This document shows, piece by piece, positions 46,064 to 62,470 of a DNA stretch of 64,000 nt. The notes beneath the pieces are model-generated. The model made no database searches and was not told where the DNA came from. It worked only from the letters and a program-made list of their open reading frames with translations. How positions within the stretch are numbered: the stretch's first letter is position 1; the number at the start of each line of letters is the position of its first letter. This DNA comes from Centrapalus pauciflorus. Lineage: Eukaryota; Streptophyta; Magnoliopsida; Asterales; Asteraceae. Made by a program: the position numbers and the translations under genes. The stretch lies in NCBI GenBank assembly GCA_020465985.1, contig JAANYP010000819.1, positions 1 through 64,000 on the forward strand. The letters run 5' to 3'.

Positions 46064-48069
46064 TGTAACATCCCTATTTTTAATCATTTGTAATATTAAC
46101 CATTTAAGACTCAATTTAATGCATTGATGGAATTATTATTTCAATTTCGATCACAATTTTAAAATAAGAAAAGATGAGGAAAATCCTCATCGTAGTTTTT
46201 TGAGCAAGCAAACCATAAGGAACCGACATTGGTTAAAATACCATCAACGGTCAAAATAATTTTAAAAATAACAATGATAATCAGAAATTATCATTGTTGT
46301 CCTTTGAGCGAGCATAACAATGAGAAACCGATCCGATAAATTAAAATCGTTTTAAATAAAAAAATACGAAGTTGAGGGGTATAATGTGCAAATAGGATGA
46401 ATTAACAAATAAAAGGGAATTAATGATCATAATTTCAAAATCTCTCTCTCTACTCTCTTCTCTCTAAAAACCCACATATTCATCATAAAAAATCCGAGAG
46501 TTGTTGGATTCAACTACTAAAAATCGGGAATCAAGCTTATTGGAAGGAACTATAATCAATACAACAAACGATTTGAGGTAAAAATCGTACTATATTATGA
46601 ATTTTTGATGTTTTGGGTTCGATTTTCATAAAAACCGAATCATAGGTTTGTGATCACAGATGACGATGCATGTTATATGTTATTATTGGAATGTTAAAAT
46701 CGAGTATTATGGATGTTATATATCAATTTTCAGATTCTAATTCAAACTCTAAGTATGATTTTGAAGATTAGTGTGTGTGTCCATCGATGTATGATGAAAA
46801 ATGAACACAAATTGGTTAATTTGGTGTATTAAGTGTTATGTTGTAAGTTAAAAGGGCACATTAAGTTCATATTTGCAATTATACATATAGAAACATGCAA
46901 AAATGGTCAGAAAGTAATTTTCTGGAAAATGTTGAAAAATATTGAGTATGAACTCGGGTTGGATGAACCGAATTCGGACCATCCGAATCGGGCACTGTTC
47001 ATCCGAAGTCCGGACCTCAACTCAATTCGGACCCCTGCCTAATTCGGACCAACAGTCATTTCGGACCATTTGTATTTCGGACTTCAACCCACTTCTGATC
47101 AACCCATATTTCAGACCAATAGTATTTCGGACCATCCGAATTCAGATGTGGTCCGAATTCAGATCCAATTACACTTAATTTTCAGAATTTAAGTTTTAAT
47201 CAATTACTGACATTAAATCACTATTACACTGACTTGACAAATCATTGTGGCGTTATCAAACACACATTGATTCAGAGACAAATCACACAGTTTTACATAT
47301 TCAATGACATGTTCACATTTATTGTCTTTGCATTCACGTTTTACATATTCAATGGCATGTTCACATTGTTCATATACATTAATTGGCACTCATGAATGAT
47401 TTGTTGTTATGATGCACACCCGTACTTGACATGTAACACACATGTAGCCAGCGTTCGTTTGAAAGTGTATCTATTTACATCATGCTTGCACTGCATGATC
47501 ATTACTTCACAATCTGATGCGACCTGGACTGGGGCTGACAGCAGGCCACTGTTGGGGACTGATCATCCCACTCGTTATCCTGGTCAGGTTCGGCACATCC
47601 CCGATCAGCATTTGAACTGCCAACATCATGCTTACACTGCATGGTTTTTCACTTACTACGAGGCTTACACTGCCTGTTTACACACTATGCTTGTAAAGAA
47701 ATAATTGTTGAATGTATAATCTGTTATCTCACTAAGAAAATTAGCTTACTGTTGACTCTCAATGTTTACAGGCAAAGGAAAAGGTGTAGCTGGACCTTCC
47801 TCCTAAGCAATTCGTTTACATCTCGGTTTCCTAGAAGCTACTTTGGTATATGGACGATATAGTTTTGGGGCTGGGATTTCATGACTTTAAAACAATTTGT
47901 GATGTTGTAATAGTTAGACTTAATCACTGTAGACAAGTACTTTTATTGCTTTAGTGTGGAACTGCTTAAATCTGATTTAAGTATTCAATTTCAATCATCA
48001 TGTTATTCATTGGGTTGTGTGTTGATCCTGGTGATTTCAATTATACTATCAAAATATGAGGACGTCACA
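46064..48069 (+). repeat. Gypsy 5' LTR, element D (2,006 bp)
   Basis: Begins TGTAACATCCC and ends GACGTCACA, immediately followed by a primer binding site. It contains a CT-rich stretch at 46440-46470 and a cluster of TTCGGACC-type motifs at 46960-47165. The 3' partner LTR is not in the window. Confidence 0.8.
46960..47165. repeat. TTCGGACC/CCGAA motif cluster in the D LTR
   Basis: About ten copies of (A/T)TTCGGAC(C/T) or its complement in 200 bp, irregularly spaced. They could be an internal minisatellite or a protein-binding array; no ORF. Confidence 0.7.
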
Positions 48070-48072
48070 GTT

Positions 48073-48084
48073 TGGTATCAGAGC
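48073..48084 (+). promoter_or_regulatory. Primer binding site, element D (tRNA-iMet)
   Basis: TGGTATCAGAGC starts three bases after the LTR end and is complementary to the 3' end of initiator-Met tRNA. Confidence 0.92.
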
Positions 48085-48274
48085 ATTAGTCTGAGGTTTC
48101 AAGTGTCTGCGAGGACTTGGACTCAAACTTAGGTTATGATATTAGAATGGACTCCTAGAAAATGATCCGAACTAAGATAGGATTGACATGCACACGGGGA
48201 AAAATAAAGGGTCACTGTAAACACTTAGGACTTACAAATAAATGTGCTAAATATAAATTGTTATATTTCTAAAC

Positions 48275-48559
48275 ATGTCAGGAGATGATATGACTCCTCA
48301 ACAGATGTTCCAGATGATGCAAGCTCTCATGGAACAGAACAATGAACTACAATCCAAAAGAATGGCTGAGCAGGCTCAGTCATTTGCCGACCAATTAAGG
48401 GCCAGAGATGAGGCCGAAGCGAAACATAAAGCTGATAAAAGAAAGAACAAGGAGCAACAACAAGATGATCAAGAGGAAAGACAAGGAGACACTGGGTCTT
48501 CTAACAAATCAAGGGGTTCTCACGTTCTCACGGAATTGAAGGGTTCTTATGTTATCTGA
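48275..48559 (+). pseudogene. Gypsy gag N-terminal fragment, element D
   Basis: ATG at 48275, 190 bp after the primer site, opens a 94-codon frame: MSGDDMTPQQMFQMMQALME, then a charged Gln/Glu/Lys/Arg helix (RARDEAEAKHKADKRKNKEQ). This fits the disordered, coiled N-terminus of chromovirus-type gag. The sequence leaves the gag pattern after about SNKSRGS (48515) and ends in a TIR-element junction, so capsid, nucleocapsid and pol are absent. Confidence 0.65.
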
Positions 48560-48565
48560 ACCCTA

Positions 48566-50401
<1,836 letters not shown>

Positions 50402-50811
50402 TTAATAGTTTTAGTTTTAATCAAACTCTAATATAATAATATAATATATATCTTAATAATTATCTTAATTATTTAAACATTATATAATTATCTCTATAAT
50501 TATATATCTGTTAAATGATAATAATAATCCAAATAAATGCATTTTTCTTATTTAATATCTAATAGTAAATAAAAGACTAGATAATTATTTAATTATCATC
50601 CAATGACAATTAAATCACTACAATCTCTAATATTGCACTTTTAGTCCCCGTACTTTGAGATACAATTAATCGCCAATTAATTTAATTTCAATGATCATTT
50701 CGTGTCATAATTAATATCAAATATCATTTATTCAATAGTTTGATTGCATCTGCTCAGTTGTGCTCATCGGTGTAACCCTCAAGTGTTTTATGAAATCAGT
50801 CATGTTGCAGT

Positions 50812-51075
50812 AGAGAGAGAAAACGAGCGTACACCACCTCCGGCGAAAGGGAGGCGACCTCCATCCACCATCGTCTCCGTCTAACATCTTCGGTCTCCAG
50901 ACCTGTCAAAGAGAGAGAGAGCGATAGAGTGAGAGAGCGACAGAGAGAAAGAACACCTCCTCCAGCGAAGGGGAGGCCACCTCCATCCACCATCGTCTCC
51001 GTCTCACATCTTCGGTCTCCAGATCTGTCTAAGAGAGAGAGAGAGAGAGAGCGCACGATAGAGAGAAAGCCACAC
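50812..51075. repeat. Tandem duplication of about 122 bp, GA-rich, 5'-UTR-like
   Basis: CCATCCACCATCGTCTCCGT and its surroundings occur at 50861 and again at 50983. Each unit contains CACCTCC(G/T)CC-type sequence, ATCTTCGGTCTCCAGA and a run of GAGAGA. Composition resembles the 5' UTR of a plant gene on the plus strand; T-rich sequence with CTTCGTTTGCAG near 51198-51209 could be a leader intron. No coding exon follows. Confidence 0.5.
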
Positions 51076-54000
51076 AGAGAGAAAGAAGACATCACCTCTG
51101 ATTGTTTTGAATGGGTTTCATTTTCAAGGTTAGGCCTTCGTTTTAAGATCTGATTTTTTTGTTCTGTCTTTGTGTTCTTCAATTTCACTTTGTGTTCTTC
51201 GTTTGCAGGCGTGGTTGGTTTCCTCATTCCAGATCTGGTTTTGGTGTCTTTATTCTAGATCTGGATGTGTTTGGGTTCGAAATTTTTTTGGGTTAAATTT
51301 TTTTTATATCTGATTCTGGTTTTGTGGAGATTCTGAAGCTTATGTCAATTTTGGGTTCGAAATTTTTTTGGTGTTTGTGTTCTTGATGTACTTTTCATCC
51401 GTATGTGATAATATTCAATTCTGGGTTTTCCTTGTATCTGGATAATCTTCATATGATAACCTTTCTGGGTTCTACAAAATATTCTGGGTTTTATTTTATT
51501 GACAATGGTTTTAGGTGTTGGTTGATGGTTTGGCTTCAAGTTACCAGTCTACCTGTTTCACAGGTAGCTCCATTGCCTAAAATTTGAGCAAAGTGTTAGT
51601 AGGAAGCATTAAATGATACAAAATAAAATAAAATGTTGTAATAAGAAAAATGTGTAAGTATCTTGTTATTTCAAGCCCTTATCGGGATAACGAGGTATTT
51701 CCAATAAACTATGTTAGAATATAGTGTTTACTTGTGTAATTGTGATTTTATACGGGATCTGGGGATTTTGAGATACGTATTTCATTTATAAAATCATCCT
51801 GGTGTAACTTATTTAACTATGACAACTAATGTTTTTCATATGAAATCCATTTTGTGTTGTGATATTAGGATATATTGCTATTACCGTGACAAACCGTTTG
51901 CGAAAGAACCTTCCATACATTCATCACAGAAAGCCCGGGATTAACATACAAACCCTATTTAAATATTTAATAAAGATCCAAACATACAATAAGTTCTTAA
52001 TGACTTAAAAACTCTAAAGTACGAAATGGGATCTACATGGACATAAATAATAAACTAAGAAGTCTAAAAAATAAATTTATTACATCCCAAAGATTTCCAA
52101 CCCAAAGTACATCAAGAATAATTAAACTATTCATAGCACAAATCTTGTAGTCCTCGAGAAAAGTTGAGAGATAGACTAAGATAAAGGCTCAAAATCAAAT
52201 TTCCCTTATTTACTAGTCAAAACAACTGGTAAGGTTAATACTTAGTGAGATAACATATTACATATTTTTTAAATGAGTCATGCAAACAAGTATGTAGAAC
52301 TGAGCAATGTTTGCTCCTTCGTGCGGAGGGCACGGATAACAAGTATGTCATCATGTTGGGAATCATAGATACAAGATGAGTCATCATGTTGAGAAGCATG
52401 GATCACGAGACATAAGTCTCACTTGGCTGTTTAGATATATCGACCAGGGATGTACAACCTGGCTGGAATGAGTATGGGATGATCAGTCTCCAACAGTGGT
52501 CACAGTCAAACCACAACCCAAGTCACACCGGAGTACGAGTCCATCATGATGCCGAAGCATGTTACTAAAGATGCACTTTCAATTGAACGCTGGTAATATG
52601 TTTATAACATGTCAAGTTGAGGGTGCATCAATAACAATAAAATCATGTTAGAGTGTCAATAAATATGTATTAGCAACAGGAACAAGCCATCATGTATGAT
52701 ATGTATGTAACGCAATGACAAAAAATGCAGGAATATTAATGTATTACTCAGAGTGGTTTATATTAACAACGATGCCCTCGAACTGTTCACACGGTCTTAC
52801 ACATTTATATCGTGTACGCAATTTACTTTCAACTATATTTCTCATGAAGTAGTCTGGAGCCGGAGGTAACACCATCGTATCTTTTTTTATCTTATAACCA
52901 GAATTCATCTTTAACTTTTTTCAAATCAAATGTATTCATATCTCAACGATGCTCTAGAATCGTCTTAGAGTCTTACAATTTTTCCAATATGTATACAAGT
53001 TGTGTTTTTGTCTTCAACTTTGTCAAATTGTGTGAAATAAGTTCAAACCAAAATACCTCTTTTGCACTAGGTACATATGCCTAATAATGTCTCAAACATA
53101 TCTCAATATAACATTTTTAACTTGTATTATAAAGTTATAATGCCTATATATGTATATCCATCTAATAAATCAAGATGGAACATAGACAAGATTATGTCTA
53201 ACAAAATAGAGCTATACAAAAAAACATTAATTGGCAAAATTGACTCAATAATATTAGACAAAACTTTCCAAAAATAAACCTTTATATATTGGCTAGCTTC
53301 TATAAAAATTTCAAGTCAAAACTCAATCGTTTTCTAGGTCAACTAGCCATTCTCCCAATGATTACATTGTTGTGAGCAATTTGCTCAACCTGCGCACCTT
53401 TCGTATATTGTAATATCTCATTCTTACGAAATCGGATTAAGGTGTTTCCAACTCTTAAATGACCCTAACACATATAACTACAACTCTTATGTTTTATAGT
53501 TTGGCTAAAACTACTTTTAACCTACTCTTTAACACTCAAAGCAGAAGCATATTGCTGCAGCCAATCTTATTGCACCAGCTCTGTAAATCTGAGTTTTTTG
53601 ACAAGGTTAAGACTTGAATTACTTGAGGGTGTCCAAATATGAGTTACTGTATACATTTTTATCTTTCTAATGAATCTAGCCATACCTTACTCCGATGTGT
53701 AGGTGCTTCTAAATGAATTTTTGATTGTAGTGACCTGATGTTGTCCATTTACACTTGCAATTTACATGATATTATGACTTGTTCATAATTCAAGGCCAAT
53801 TTAAACAAAACTTTCTTCATTGTTAAAATATAATACATACTCTAAAATATTTCATAACATAAATATTATTATCCTTGCTCCATTTGTGAGCATTCAAGGC
53901 CAATTCATCAAAACTTAATCCAAAACTCACAAATTAAACGACTAACATACCTTAGCTCAAACCAATGTCAAGTCTTCGTTTTTGTACCCAATAATAAGCT

Positions 54001-54542
54001 TCAATAATTGGTTATAATCTGCTACAAATATGATAATTAAGTTACATGAGATTTGGTTCAAGTAATCTAGCAACCACAACCCTAAAATCAACCATTGAAT
54101 CACAAATCAATAACCAAAGCTATTTTAGAAAACTCACCAACATAACAGCCCAATCGAAGGTCTACAAACACATGTAGAAATCTACAAAAAAGATCTCCAC
54201 CATTCAGATTGAAGAACCAGATGTCCTACAGCGTCTGCAAAAATTTCAAGTTGATCCAATGGTTAACGAATGCGTACAAGTGATTTTCCCAATACTACGT
54301 AAATCTTGACGAATTTGTGGGTTCAATTTCAAACCCATTTTCACTGAAAACTCAAGAACACATAAACTCATACCTTGAGTTCCATTTTCCTCTAACTTCA
54401 GAATATTTACACGATTTTAGGCTTTAATAATTATATCAAATCTGTTATGCATGAAGAAACACCAAGAACATTCAGAACGAACTTTTATTTAACCACAAAC
54501 CCTAAAACAAAACCGGCCCAAAGCCACCCTATTACTTACAAG
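51076..54542. other. AT-rich sequence, no gene seen
   Basis: Only short, non-protein-like frames. Parts (for example 51890-52600 and 53370-54520) read like LTR-type non-coding DNA upstream of the RNase H scrap at 54543, but I found no paired LTR, primer site or polypurine tract. Confidence 0.4.
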
Positions 54543-54663
54543 TTAATGGTGGAAACAATGCTTGAGCTTTAACTTGTCACACAAATGAACATGAGGCATG
54601 ACAGAGAGACTTTTTGTAAAAATATCAGCAACATTTTCAGACGTATCAACTTTGTTTGTTTCG
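54543..54663 (-). pseudogene. Copia RNase H C-terminal scrap
   Basis: The minus strand reads KVDTSENVADIFTKSLSVM, then LCDKLKLKHCFHH and TAA at 54543-54545. VADIFTKSL is the conserved C-terminal motif of copia RNase H. It differs from elements A and B, so it belongs to a third copia family. Sequence further upstream (to the right) is not recognisable. Confidence 0.7.
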
Positions 54664-55751
54664 ATCACCCCTGCAGCAACCTTTTCCCTTGCAAGATAGA
54701 GATGAACCCTTTATATAGAGGAAACCTGGACAACTTTCTGGAATGTTGCTGCAAGAAATCATCAATTATCTGTGCAAGATTGCTGCACATAAACACACCC
54801 AATCAACACTAATGTATTGATTTTCACCGCAGAAGAACATGTTTTTGCACCACACACCCACGAGTTCCGGTTGGAACATAAGCACTACATCAAAACACCA
54901 TCTTGTTGAATGTGCAAGAAATCTGTTGCACACAAACACCAAAACATAGTTTAGACTTCCTTTTAAAGCCTCCAAATACCAAACTTACTGCATGAATTGT
55001 TGCAGGAAATCAACCTCGGTACCAATTAAGCACACGATCATCTCGAATCTTTTGAACAAAGACGGAAACAACGTCCATAATCTTTTCATCCGGATCACAC
55101 CATCACTAATTCTTGTAACAAAACTTTTGTCTGTTGTTAGGCGTCACCCCATTTGGGTTGCAAATCACGCAAGCCACTTTCATTATCACCGTGAAGCCAT
55201 GTTCCCATATGTTTATAATCCAGAACCAATACACACCATGAGCATCTGGTAGGAACATGTTAACCAATATTGATTCTGTTTGAATTTTAGGAATGTTCTT
55301 CCCTCTCTTCTCTTTCTGATCGATCACACCAGAAGCACAAAGCCTTCTTCCTTTTTTTTTCATTTGGAAAGGCTTTCACTATACTGCCTCTCAAAACCCT
55401 CTATCTGTTCAATCATAAATTATGATCAGACCTTTTTCGTCTGCCTTATCTTCTTCCCAGGATATTCACTTAGAACCAATGGCATCCTTACCACGTACAC
55501 ATTCACTTGATAAGCACAAAGGGAAAGAGAGTGCAAACTGGAAACTGAGCTGAAACATAAGTTGCCCAATATAAACACAACAATTAACTTGATAAGACAT
55601 AAAGATAAGATATTTGAACATCTCCTTTAATTATGGAAATTCTTGTTACCAAATTTTAAAGTTTCACTCAATTGTGTAGTAAAACACCAGCTACATTATT
55701 TTCATCCGGTACAGATTCAATAATAATGATAGCCCACTTAGACTCATCAGG
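54664..55751. other. Unassigned sequence, no gene supported
   Basis: Contains repeated TGTTGCA/TGCTGCA motifs (54670-55010) and a 27-codon minus-strand frame just outside the C LTR (55668-55751: PDESKWAIIII type), possibly the interrupted target of element C. I recognise neither. Confidence 0.35.
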
Positions 55752-58374
55752 TGAAACACCCCGTTCTAATAACGCAACGTTTTTACTAAAATCTGCAACA
55801 TAAACCTCGAACTAATAATAAAATAAAGTTTTCTAAGTTCAAACTACAACCATCAGAGTACGCTAGAATTTAAATGTAGGTATTACAACCAAATTGAAAG
55901 TCTAGGGATCTACCCATCCCAATTATAAATTCATTAATAATTACAAATTGAGCGGAAGTCTAGCTGATACCACGAGTCCTCAAACTCTTGACCTGAAGCT
56001 GGTGCTTTCCCCTTATCAGCTAAACCTGAAAACATTGCCCCCACAACCGGGGTAAGCCGTCGCCTAGCGAGTAACAGATTTAATAGCACAAATAAACATG
56101 AATAACATGAATGATACAATTATCGGCACAAAGTCAACATGTGTAGCACCCGGCCTTCCCAGCAGTGCGTCCACGAATAGGTTGCCTGTGTAGCATCCGG
56201 CCTTCCCAGCAATGCATACACAGTAACACAGCTTGCGGCACTCCCGACTTACAGCGTATAAAATAACATGCAGCCACACAGGCATGCAATCATCACATAA
56301 ATACACAGTATGCATACCGGGGAATAAGAGTTATCGTGTAACAGCTCATGGTAATGAAAAGAATAGCAGATATCAAAGGCAACATAGCAGCGAAATAGCA
56401 CGGTAAAAGAAATGAAACAGATAACCAGCACAAACATATTATAAACGATCATTTATGGAATTAAATCAATTACTCACAGTGCTCGCCAATCTGTAACCCG
56501 CCAAGCGACTAACCGAAAATCAACTGAAACCACTGACGAGAATCACGCGTCTCAACCAAATTGTTAGAGTCCTGATATAAAAGTATATTGTCTATTTATC
56601 AATATCCTTAAATTTGTAATTTACTAGGTCCATTATTTATTATATTAATAAAAGATCGGGATCAAATTCGGACAATTATTGATTTATTTGTTAACACTTA
56701 CCTAATTAATTTAATTATTGTTTATTTAGAGTTTATTAAATAAATGTTAAACTCTCATGTAGAATTAGTTATTAATTAGATTAATTTTTAATTAACCCTT
56801 TGACTAATATTAATCTACTTACTAATCATAATTTCCATACTACTTCAACCCATATATAAACCCAACAATTAACAACTAAAGTTCAATTAATTAGAAGACC
56901 AACAACTAAACTAACATAAATTAATGGGTAACCCCTCTAAATTATTTGACCCACAAGAATTAACTTAAAACTAAATAACCCATTAGACAATTTAATTTAG
57001 CAACCCAAAATGTTTTAAAGTAGCCTACACCGGTAATATACTACTTAAGTCCACTTAGCCAATTTAAATACCTTAGACAAAAAAATAGCAACCCAACAAG
57101 ATAATAAGAAAGAAAAATGCAGCCCATTTTATAAAAAAAAATGTCCAGCCCAACTCAATTATTAAATTTGAAAATAAAAGCTCATCCAAGATCTTTGACC
57201 TAGTTATCCCTAATTTGACACAACTGGTCAACAAAAGAAAAGAAGGAAAATAATTAAAAATAATTAATTAATTAATTAAATAATAATGGTGGGTCAACAA
57301 TTAATACATCTTTCCTTTCTCCTAGCTAGGCGCAGACACAAAGAAAAAAAATTAAAATTAAAATTAAAATTAAAAAAACAATGGTCCCAACTTTTCTCTC
57401 AGCCATAAACAGAAAAATAAAAATAAAAATAAAAAGAGGAGAAAGGCAGATGGTTAGAGCCATCGCCGGCTAAACAGAGGAAGAAGAAAGTCCGACCGGC
57501 CAACCACCGGCTAAGGCGGCGACGTCATCAGCGGTGCCGGCCAAGTCTCCGGCGACCTCCCAAACATTTATAATACTAGATTCTCACTTTTAAACCTCTA
57601 ATTTCTAGATTTCATTAAAATAAATCAACCTCAAAATTTTCAGAATTTTACAACTCCAAATCCGGAATTTAAGCATCCATAAACATTATATTATGAGTTC
57701 TAATCACATTTCTATCAATCTTATACTTATTTTCGGATTGAATCTCAAAACCCACTTAAATCACCATTAAAGCTTCAAGAAAGCTTTTACACAAGTTATG
57801 AAGAAGATGATGATGATATTTTATTTTTTAGGAATCATTTTCAGATTGATAAATCCTTTATAAACCACATTTTATGGATTTTAACTTTGCTTATAACAAT
57901 ACATACGGAAATTAGCATTGATTTGAGTTTGTAGATATTACCTCAAGGTTTCTACAATGATGTTGAGAAGATGATGATGATTTCCATTGTTTTCAGCCCC
58001 AAATCATTAAATCCAGATTTTAAAAATGTGTGTGAGTGTGTGTTCTTGGTATGATTGAGAAGACAATGGATGGATGAATGTGGTGGTTTTATACACAAAG
58101 CCACCTTGTTAGAATGGTCCCCTTCCTTTTTATGAAATCTCACAGTTTTCTTTTCTTTTCTTTTTTTTCTCTTTTTTTTTTGCAATTATTATGATAACAT
58201 TTTATATTAGTTATTTAATTAAAATGGTATAATGCTAGAAATGCTCCAATTTAGCAATATACTTCTAACATTATCTATATACATCATAATTTCATAATAA
58301 TACAATTGCATCGTTTATAATTGAGTGATTAATATTATAAATACTTAATTACCTCGAAATTAGCGGGTGTTACA
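55752..58374 (-). repeat. Element C 3' LTR (2,623 bp)
   Basis: The minus strand starts TGTAACACCCGC and ends GGGGTGTTTCA. It includes two copies of a TAGCA(C/T)CCGGCCTTCCCAGC motif at about 56133 and 56192, and an AT-rich middle. It contains no supported coding region. Confidence 0.88.
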
Positions 58375-58386
58375 GTCTCCTACAAG
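58375..58386 (-). promoter_or_regulatory. Polypurine tract of element C
   Basis: Minus strand TTGTAGGAGAC directly precedes the LTR start TGTAACACCC; a short, impure tract. Confidence 0.6.
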
Positions 58387-58409
58387 TTGGATTGATCTCG
58401 TCCTCGAGA

Positions 58410-59620
58410 TCATGTAGATTTGAACAGGTCGGGGTACTTCGCCATCATCTCCGTCTTCAGCTCCCACATATGATTCGGTCCATGGTGGTACCCCCATCTC
58501 ACTAAAACTATCTCTATCTGCTGATTCCTCAACTTGCTGATCTTCTCATCCACTATCTGCTCGGGCTCCTCGACATATCTGATTCGCTGATCAATCTGAA
58601 CATCCTGCGTTGGCACCATCTTCTCGACATTCTTCAGACATTTCCGCAAATAGCTGACATGAAAGACATCGTGCACACCGACCAGCTCTGGTGGCAAATC
58701 TAATCGATATGTCTGCGCACCAATACGCTCTGTAATCTGATAGGATCCAATAGATCCAGGCCTAAGCTTGCCCATCTTCCCGAATCTCATAATACCCTTC
58801 CAGGGTGACACCTTCAACATCACAAAGCTACCCACCTCAAGCTCCACTGATCGATGTCGCTTATCTGAATACATCTTCTGTCGATCGACAGCAGCCCTCA
58901 ATCGTTCGCGAATAATCTGGATCTTATCATGTGCAATCTGCAATAACTCGGGTCCGCCAATAGGTCTCTCACCCACCTCTCGCCAACACGTGGATGTACG
59001 ACATCTACGACCATATATCGCCTCAAACGGTGCCATGCCGAGGGAAAATGATACAAATTATTATAAGAAACTCGATCACGGTAAATGGGCATCCGGTTCC
59101 CACCGAACTCTAACACGCAAGCTCGTAGCATATCCTCAAGAGTCTGTATCGTACGCTCGCTCTGGCCATCTGCATGTGGGTGAAACGTTGTGCTAAGGGT
59201 AACACGCGTCCCCAACTCGTCCTGTAATCTCTGCCAAAACCAAGAAGTAAACCGCGAATCACGATCAGACACTATCTTCTTAGGCACTCCATGTCTAGCA
59301 TTGATCTCGTCTATGTAAATCTGTGTCCACCGATCCATCGAATAGTTGTCCCTAATTGGAATGAAATGTGCGCTCTTCGTAAGTCGATCAACCACAACGC
59401 ATATCGAATCATGATGTCGCTGTGTCTTCAGGAGTTTAGTGACAAAATCCATTGCAATCTCCTCACACTTCCACTACGGAATAGGTATATGCTGTAAACT
59501 GCCATATGGCTTCTGATGATCGGCCTTCACCTGCAAGCAAGTGGTACACTGCTCTGCTAATTGACCCACATTCTGCTTCAAGCTGGGTCACCAAAAATCA
59601 TAACGTAGATCGCGATACAT
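58410..59620 (-). pseudogene. Gypsy integrase of element C, frameshifted
   Basis: From upstream to downstream: zinc-finger remnant with CTTCLQVKA (about 59520-59600), core with VVVDRLTKSAHFIP, IVSDRDSRFTSWFW and HPHADGQSERTIQTLEDML (the D,D,E triad is all present), then MAPFEAIYGRRCRT and the C-terminal part ending GKLRPGSIGSYQITERIG, LAGVHDVFHVSYL-like and WELKTEMMAKYPDLF before a stop at 58410. The core (59452 downwards) and the C-terminal part (59036 downwards) are in different frames, with a break near 59040. Stops occur in the zinc-finger part (about 59590). It would insert the element's cDNA if intact. Confidence 0.9.
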
Positions 59621-60535
59621 CTTCGTAGTACCAGGGTGGACAAATAATCGAGAATTATGAGCCTCAGCCAACAAAATGTCACGCAAACCACCGTGTCTAG
59701 GAATCCAAATCCGTGAATCAAACATCAATACCCCTCAGGATAAAGACGCTCTATATAGCCAACCATCCGCTCGGACTTCAGATGCTCCGCCGATGACGCC
59801 TCAGACTGATATCTCAGAAGATCTGCAATCATAAAATCCTTCCATAGAAGAACACCACGTCGCACAACACAATACACCAGAATAGGACTTACTACTCAAC
59901 ACATCAGCAACTACATTCGCTTTACAAGGGTGGTAAAGGATCTCGCAATCATAATCTTTAATCAACTGCATGACACACTATTGTCTCATACTCAGCTCCT
60001 CCTGAGGCTCTCATGGTCGGTGAAGAACTAACATCTCGTGCCATATAAATAGTGTCTCCACTACTTCAGCGTAAATACCTTAACGACCAACTCTAAATCA
60101 TGAGTTGGGTACTTTCTCTCGTGGATATTATAACTGTCTTGAAGCAGAAGCGATCACTCTTCCTCATTGGATCAAAACAAACCTGAGATCGTGTAAACAT
60201 GTATCTTTGTAGACAATGAAATCTTCATTTCCCTCAAACATGGAAAGAATCGGAGTCTCACTCAAACATTGCTTCAGCTCCGAAAAGGCTTGCTCCTGCG
60301 GCTAACCCCAAACGGATCTCACATTCTTCTACGTCATCTCGGTTAGTGGCACTGCGATCTTAGAGAATATGCGAATAAAATGCCGATTACAACCGGTCAG
60401 GTCGAGAAAGCTACAAAACTCTGAAGCATTACGGGGTTGTCCCGATTCCGAATAGCCTCGAATTCGACGGTCAACAGATATAGCCTCACCACAAATCGTG
60501 TAGTAAAGAAAATGAACCTTATCATTCTTGTACAA
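59621..60535 (-). pseudogene. Gypsy RNase H and RT C-terminal remnant, element C
   Basis: At the upstream end the frame at 60329-60535 reads KVHFLYYTICGEAISVDRRI and FCSFLDLTGCNRHFIRIFSK, the conserved stretch after the RT palm of Ty3/gypsy. RNase H sequence follows to about 59650, heavily frameshifted. RT homology stops abruptly just upstream of KVHF, near 60535, so the RT catalytic core is absent. Confidence 0.8.
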
Positions 60536-60540
60536 TCTAT

Positions 60541-62299
<1,759 letters not shown>

Positions 62300-62451
62300 G
62301 AAGGTAACAGTTAAATCCTATTTTAACCGTACCCAATTTCCTAAGGCCATCAGGGTAGAGTTGAACTCGTATAATCATAACTTAAGCTAATAGTGATCAT
62401 GCATCCTACGGTTTAAGACTAAGTACCTAAAAGATACTTAATTCACTTAAA

Positions 62452-62470
62452 CCAAACCTGGCTCTGATAT
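62452..62470 (-). promoter_or_regulatory. Primer binding site, element C (degenerate)
   Basis: Minus strand ATATCAGAGCCAGGTTTGG, against the tRNA-iMet type TGGTATCAGAGCC, begins immediately inside the 5' LTR. The first bases have changed (two G-to-A-like differences), weakening pairing with the tRNA CCA end. Confidence 0.7.

Noticed and set aside
51890..54542. Complete LTR of a further retrotransposon
   Set aside because: Texture resembles LTR DNA and a copia RNase H scrap adjoins it, but no TG...CA pair, polypurine tract or target duplication could be fixed.
55934..56452. Frames in the element C LTR, repeated at 62653-63171
   Set aside because: Both LTRs carry them because the LTRs are nearly identical; they are short, lie within the LTR, and show no recognisable domain.
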